From positions 6,324,001 through 6,388,000 of the forward strand of contig NC_135782.1 in assembly GCF_028453695.1 (NCBI RefSeq): DNA of 64,000 nucleotides, given 5' to 3'. The DNA comes from Augochlora pura. Its lineage: Eukaryota; Arthropoda; Insecta; Hymenoptera; Halictidae. Both the position numbers and the translations under genes were made by a program. Shown in pieces: positions 61,140 to 64,000 of this stretch; position 1 is the stretch's first letter; every line of letters starts with the position of its first letter. The notes beneath the pieces are model-generated. The model was given only the letters and a program-made list of their open reading frames with translations. It was not told where the DNA came from and did not search any database.

Positions 61140-62712
61140 TATGTTATGTGGGTAATATAAATAACTTCATGTCCATTTCTTTTAATTGTTTTTTGTTAAA
61201 ATTGAGTGCATGTTCTGTATTTAGTTTTTGACGTTTTAATTAATATTTTAGTTGGTGTGTAACTATATTATTCTTAGAATCAGTATTAAAAGTAAACGTT
61301 ATTTCTTATAGCAGTTTCAAATTGAAGACATTTAGTGTTAGTAAACCATGAACGTAAGAAACAAAATTTTGAACAAAGCATTAACAGAACTTTTATGAAA
61401 TAATTTCTGTTTATTTCTGTTTAATATAACAAATAAATCTTTTGAATTTCATTTATACAGAGTTTCTTCAAAATACAGATTCATAGCATCCAATATTATA
61501 AAAAAAGTTATATCTCCGTAATTTAATTTATTACACTGCACAGTTGCCTTAGAAGCTAGTATCAAAAATTTTAATTGAACAAGACAACACAAGAATTCTT
61601 ACTAAAATAGATCAAGATTTTAAAGTCTTTGAAAAGTGGAACACTTAACAGAATACTGGGTAGGTGTTTACTCCAAGTTATTTTCAAAATGTATCAAATA
61701 AGTTTATTCATATGTATAACGAAATGCCGAAGGCGTTAAAACATAGTCTGTGATTTTCTTTTCTCTACGATTCACATAAAAATGTGTTACGTGTCACGGT
61801 TATTGCAAAATTGAATACTTACCTTGGAAACTAATTTAAGAATTTTTATGTTACAACTATATGTATATCATTTTGCTCAGTGTATATTAAAACAACTAGC
61901 GTAAAATTATGCACGAATAAGCTTTGTTTTTTCAATTCTAATCAACTTAGCGTTCATTGACATTTGATAAAAGGAAATCATGACAATTATACATTACACT
62001 GTACATCATTACAGGAACAATCTTTAAATAGTACATCAAGTAAAAGTAGAAAAAAGAGAAAGAAAAACCAAAAAAATTACACTACTTCGAAGCGTTGTAC
62101 GCTATTATCTTATGTAGTAATTATTATAATAAATTGTATTTGTATCTTACAAGTTATAAATATAGTTTCCTCACTTTCGATTGTAAAACTTCTGAAAATT
62201 ATAAGATTCTACTTATTCCTAAAAGTCTGGCTACTGTTTATCGTCGATTTATATCTTTAAAAGAAATAACAAGAGACAATTTGTCATTGTTCTACCAAAA
62301 AAGAAAAAGGACTTTGAATTCAGAATAAGATGTTTCCCATACAAAACATAGCGATTTTATTCTACAAATAATGGGATAAATTTGGTTAATTTTGTGTTTT
62401 GTTGTTGTTGGAAACTTGCATATCAGTTTTCTATTTTGCGACGCGCGATTCGACACGGTATATACTTTCTTTTTCTTATACCGTCATAATGCGAACACGC
62501 ATATATTTAATAATATTAACAAATAGTGTAACACTCATGATAACGTGTATGAGCTTGTAACCTGACTTTTTCGTGAAAATCATGGCATTTAATGCATCAA
62601 ACGATGGTGCAACAGTGGCGCAGGCGCTGAGCATCATGTATTGATTTGCCCATATCATCACACAGTCATTGTAGCTGGTATTAAGTTTTCGTCACGAATA
62701 ACGCTGACGCTG
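61140..62712. other. Convergent 3' intergenic region, SLC10A7 and RBM26/27
   Basis: AT-rich. Poly(A) signal candidates are AATAAA at 61432 (plus, for SLC10A7) and AATAAA at 62361-62356 (minus, for RBM26/27). Frames at 61964-62328 are Lys/Asn/Ile-rich and chance-like. Confidence 0.45.
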
Positions 62713-64000
62713 CTATCGTCGCCAGCTTCGGGATTCGCCATCTTCATCCTCTTCTTCTTCGTTTTCCTCGAGTAGTAATGCTTCTGCGTTACCCTATCAC
62801 AAGTGAAAATTTCTTATTTATAAGCATCTTTTGTTCTATCCAACGTCGTAAAGAAAAATGAAAACTCTGTGCATCTAGATTTTAAAAATGAAGTTAATTC
62901 TTTGATCTATAAAGTATAAAATGGATTCTTATATCAGAAGGTGCTTATATTCTTATGTATTTTTAAAAGCTTACTTCTAAATCAATTTCTTCGTCAGTGG
63001 TAGGCGGCGCTTGTTCAGAACGTGAAGAAAGTTGTACAGATGAATTCGCATTGCTACTACCACCGCCACGATGTAAATGCTGCCCAGAGACCCATGTAAT
63101 AGAAAGTAATCTATCCTGAAATGTGCGTCCCTTTACTAAAGCTACTTCGGCTTCTTTCCTTGACTTGAAATTGATCACAATTGAAGGCGTTGCATCGTCT
63201 ACTATTTGATTCACTATTTCTCCAAATTGCTGAAATACAATTGACGTAAAAATTAATTATAATTGAGGTAACACGTATGTACGGATAAAATTTCAAATGT
63301 TTTTCAATATGAAGAGTTTGTTTATCAAGCATGAAATAAGTTGTAAATTAATTCTTACTTGAAAATGCGTCAAAACTTCAGCCTTTTCTTCGGTTTCGTA
63401 ACCAGAGACTAGAAGACTTGTAGGTCTATGATCTACCGAAACGTGGGTAAAACTCCCTCTACCACGACCTCTATATGATACCGCATGGGCGCCTCTTATA
63501 ATTCTACTTGCTCTTGTACCTCTACCAACAGTTGGACCTGCATTTAAACCTAGCGCAGCAGCTTGAGCTCGCAGCTCGTTTAGTCTTTTTTGCAACTCCC
63601 CGGCATCTTGTCCTTCTTGTTGTGCAGTCATTAAGTCTAATTCGGCGTCTAAAATCTCTTTCTGAGTTTGTTCTCTTGATTTTACTTGCGTTTTATTTCC
63701 ACCAATTTGACCATTCGCTGCTAGATCTTTGCGTAAATTGTCGATCGATTGTTGCAAGTTCTTTATCGTTGTCATAATGGCATCTTTTTGTTCTGGATTC
63801 TTTTCAGCTTTCTCAATTAATGCTCGTATTTCTATTAAATGCTTGTCTAACAATTCTTGTTTCCTTTTACGTAAATCGGCCGTTAATTTTAATGCCTCTT
63901 TACGCTTCTCTTCCTGTTTTTTCTTTAGGGTTTCCTTAGCTGCTAAAATTTCTTGAGTCTTTTTTATTGCAAGAACCTTTTCTTCTCTAGTAGGAGCGGT
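62713..64000 (-). CDS. swm: RBM26/RBM27 (Drosophila swm) RNA-binding protein, 3' part
   Basis: Nuclear protein of the PAXT-linked RNA surveillance machinery; in the full protein PWI, CCCH zinc finger and a first RRM lie upstream, beyond the right edge. Exons in the window: 64000-63359 (open to the edge, frame starts at 64000), 63229-62975, 62793-62713. The first holds a long charged coiled coil (EEKVLAIKKTQEILAAKE; IEIRALIEKAEKNPEQKDAI), an Arg/Gly patch (SYRGRGRGSFTHVSVDHRP) and the start of an RRM (TSLLVSGYETEEKAEVLTHF). The RRM continues across the intron (QFGEIVNQIVDDATPSIVI, NFKSRKEAEVAL). The C-terminus is acidic, ending DEDGESRSWRR. Matches RBM26/27 C-terminal organisation. Confidence 0.93.

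Noticed and set aside
1..64000. CRISPR arrays, operons, prophage or bacterial mobile islands
   Set aside because: All clear genes are spliced eukaryotic genes; no regularly spaced direct repeats other than the 208-bp tandem array and simple repeats.

Overview
The window is nuclear DNA from an insect, most likely a hymenopteran and probably a bee. Evidence is spliced genes with short AT-rich introns of about 70-100 bp, a single-domain von Willebrand C (SVWC) gene, an insect-type myotrophin, an AT-rich background and a CpG-rich GC-rich block in the middle. The order assignment rests on general likeness; no search was run. Gene models were built by hand from reading frames, GT/GC-AG splice sites, phase continuity and remembered protein families.

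Layout, left to right: a kinesin-7/CENP-E-like gene (minus, 1-3458, C-terminal part beyond the left edge); SETDB1/eggless H3K9 methyltransferase (plus, 4935-9433, complete, 13 coding exons); myotrophin (minus, 10677-11599); a secreted SVWC protein (minus, 13501-20168) with a 6.2 kb intron; about 12 kb without a convincing gene (20.4-32.6 kb); PPP1R15/GADD34-like eIF2alpha phosphatase subunit (minus, 32641-34318); an unrecognised small membrane protein (minus, 36343-36871); SAMM50 (minus, 37415-39870); an anoctamin/TMEM16 channel or scramblase (minus, 42162-46303); a PRA1-family Rab acceptor (minus, 48195-49226); Wee1 kinase (plus, 50940-55812); SLC10A7 (plus, 59506-61139); and the 3' end of RBM26/27 (swm) (minus, 62713-64000, continuing right).

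The genes do not form a pathway. They are housekeeping genes (chromatin silencing, mitosis and cell cycle, stress-response translation, mitochondrial import, membrane traffic, RNA processing), plus one secreted SVWC gene isolated in the GC/CpG-rich block of about 13-28 kb. Kinesin/SETDB1 and PRA1/Wee1 are divergent pairs that could share promoter regions.

Non-genic structure includes three TTAA-bounded piggyBac-like elements with different termini (24.3, 40.3 and 45.2 kb), two related long-inverted-repeat elements of Tc1/mariner appearance (30.3 and 51.4 kb), a 0.76 kb element with long terminal inverted repeats and a possible 8-bp hAT-type target duplication in Wee1 intron 3, a triplicated unit of about 208 bp in Wee1 intron 1, and a hairpin at 47.66 kb. 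Three of the 52 coding introns modelled appear to be GC-AG (myotrophin, SAMM50, Wee1). I found no operon, CRISPR array, tRNA or rRNA, and no convincing new multi-gene system.
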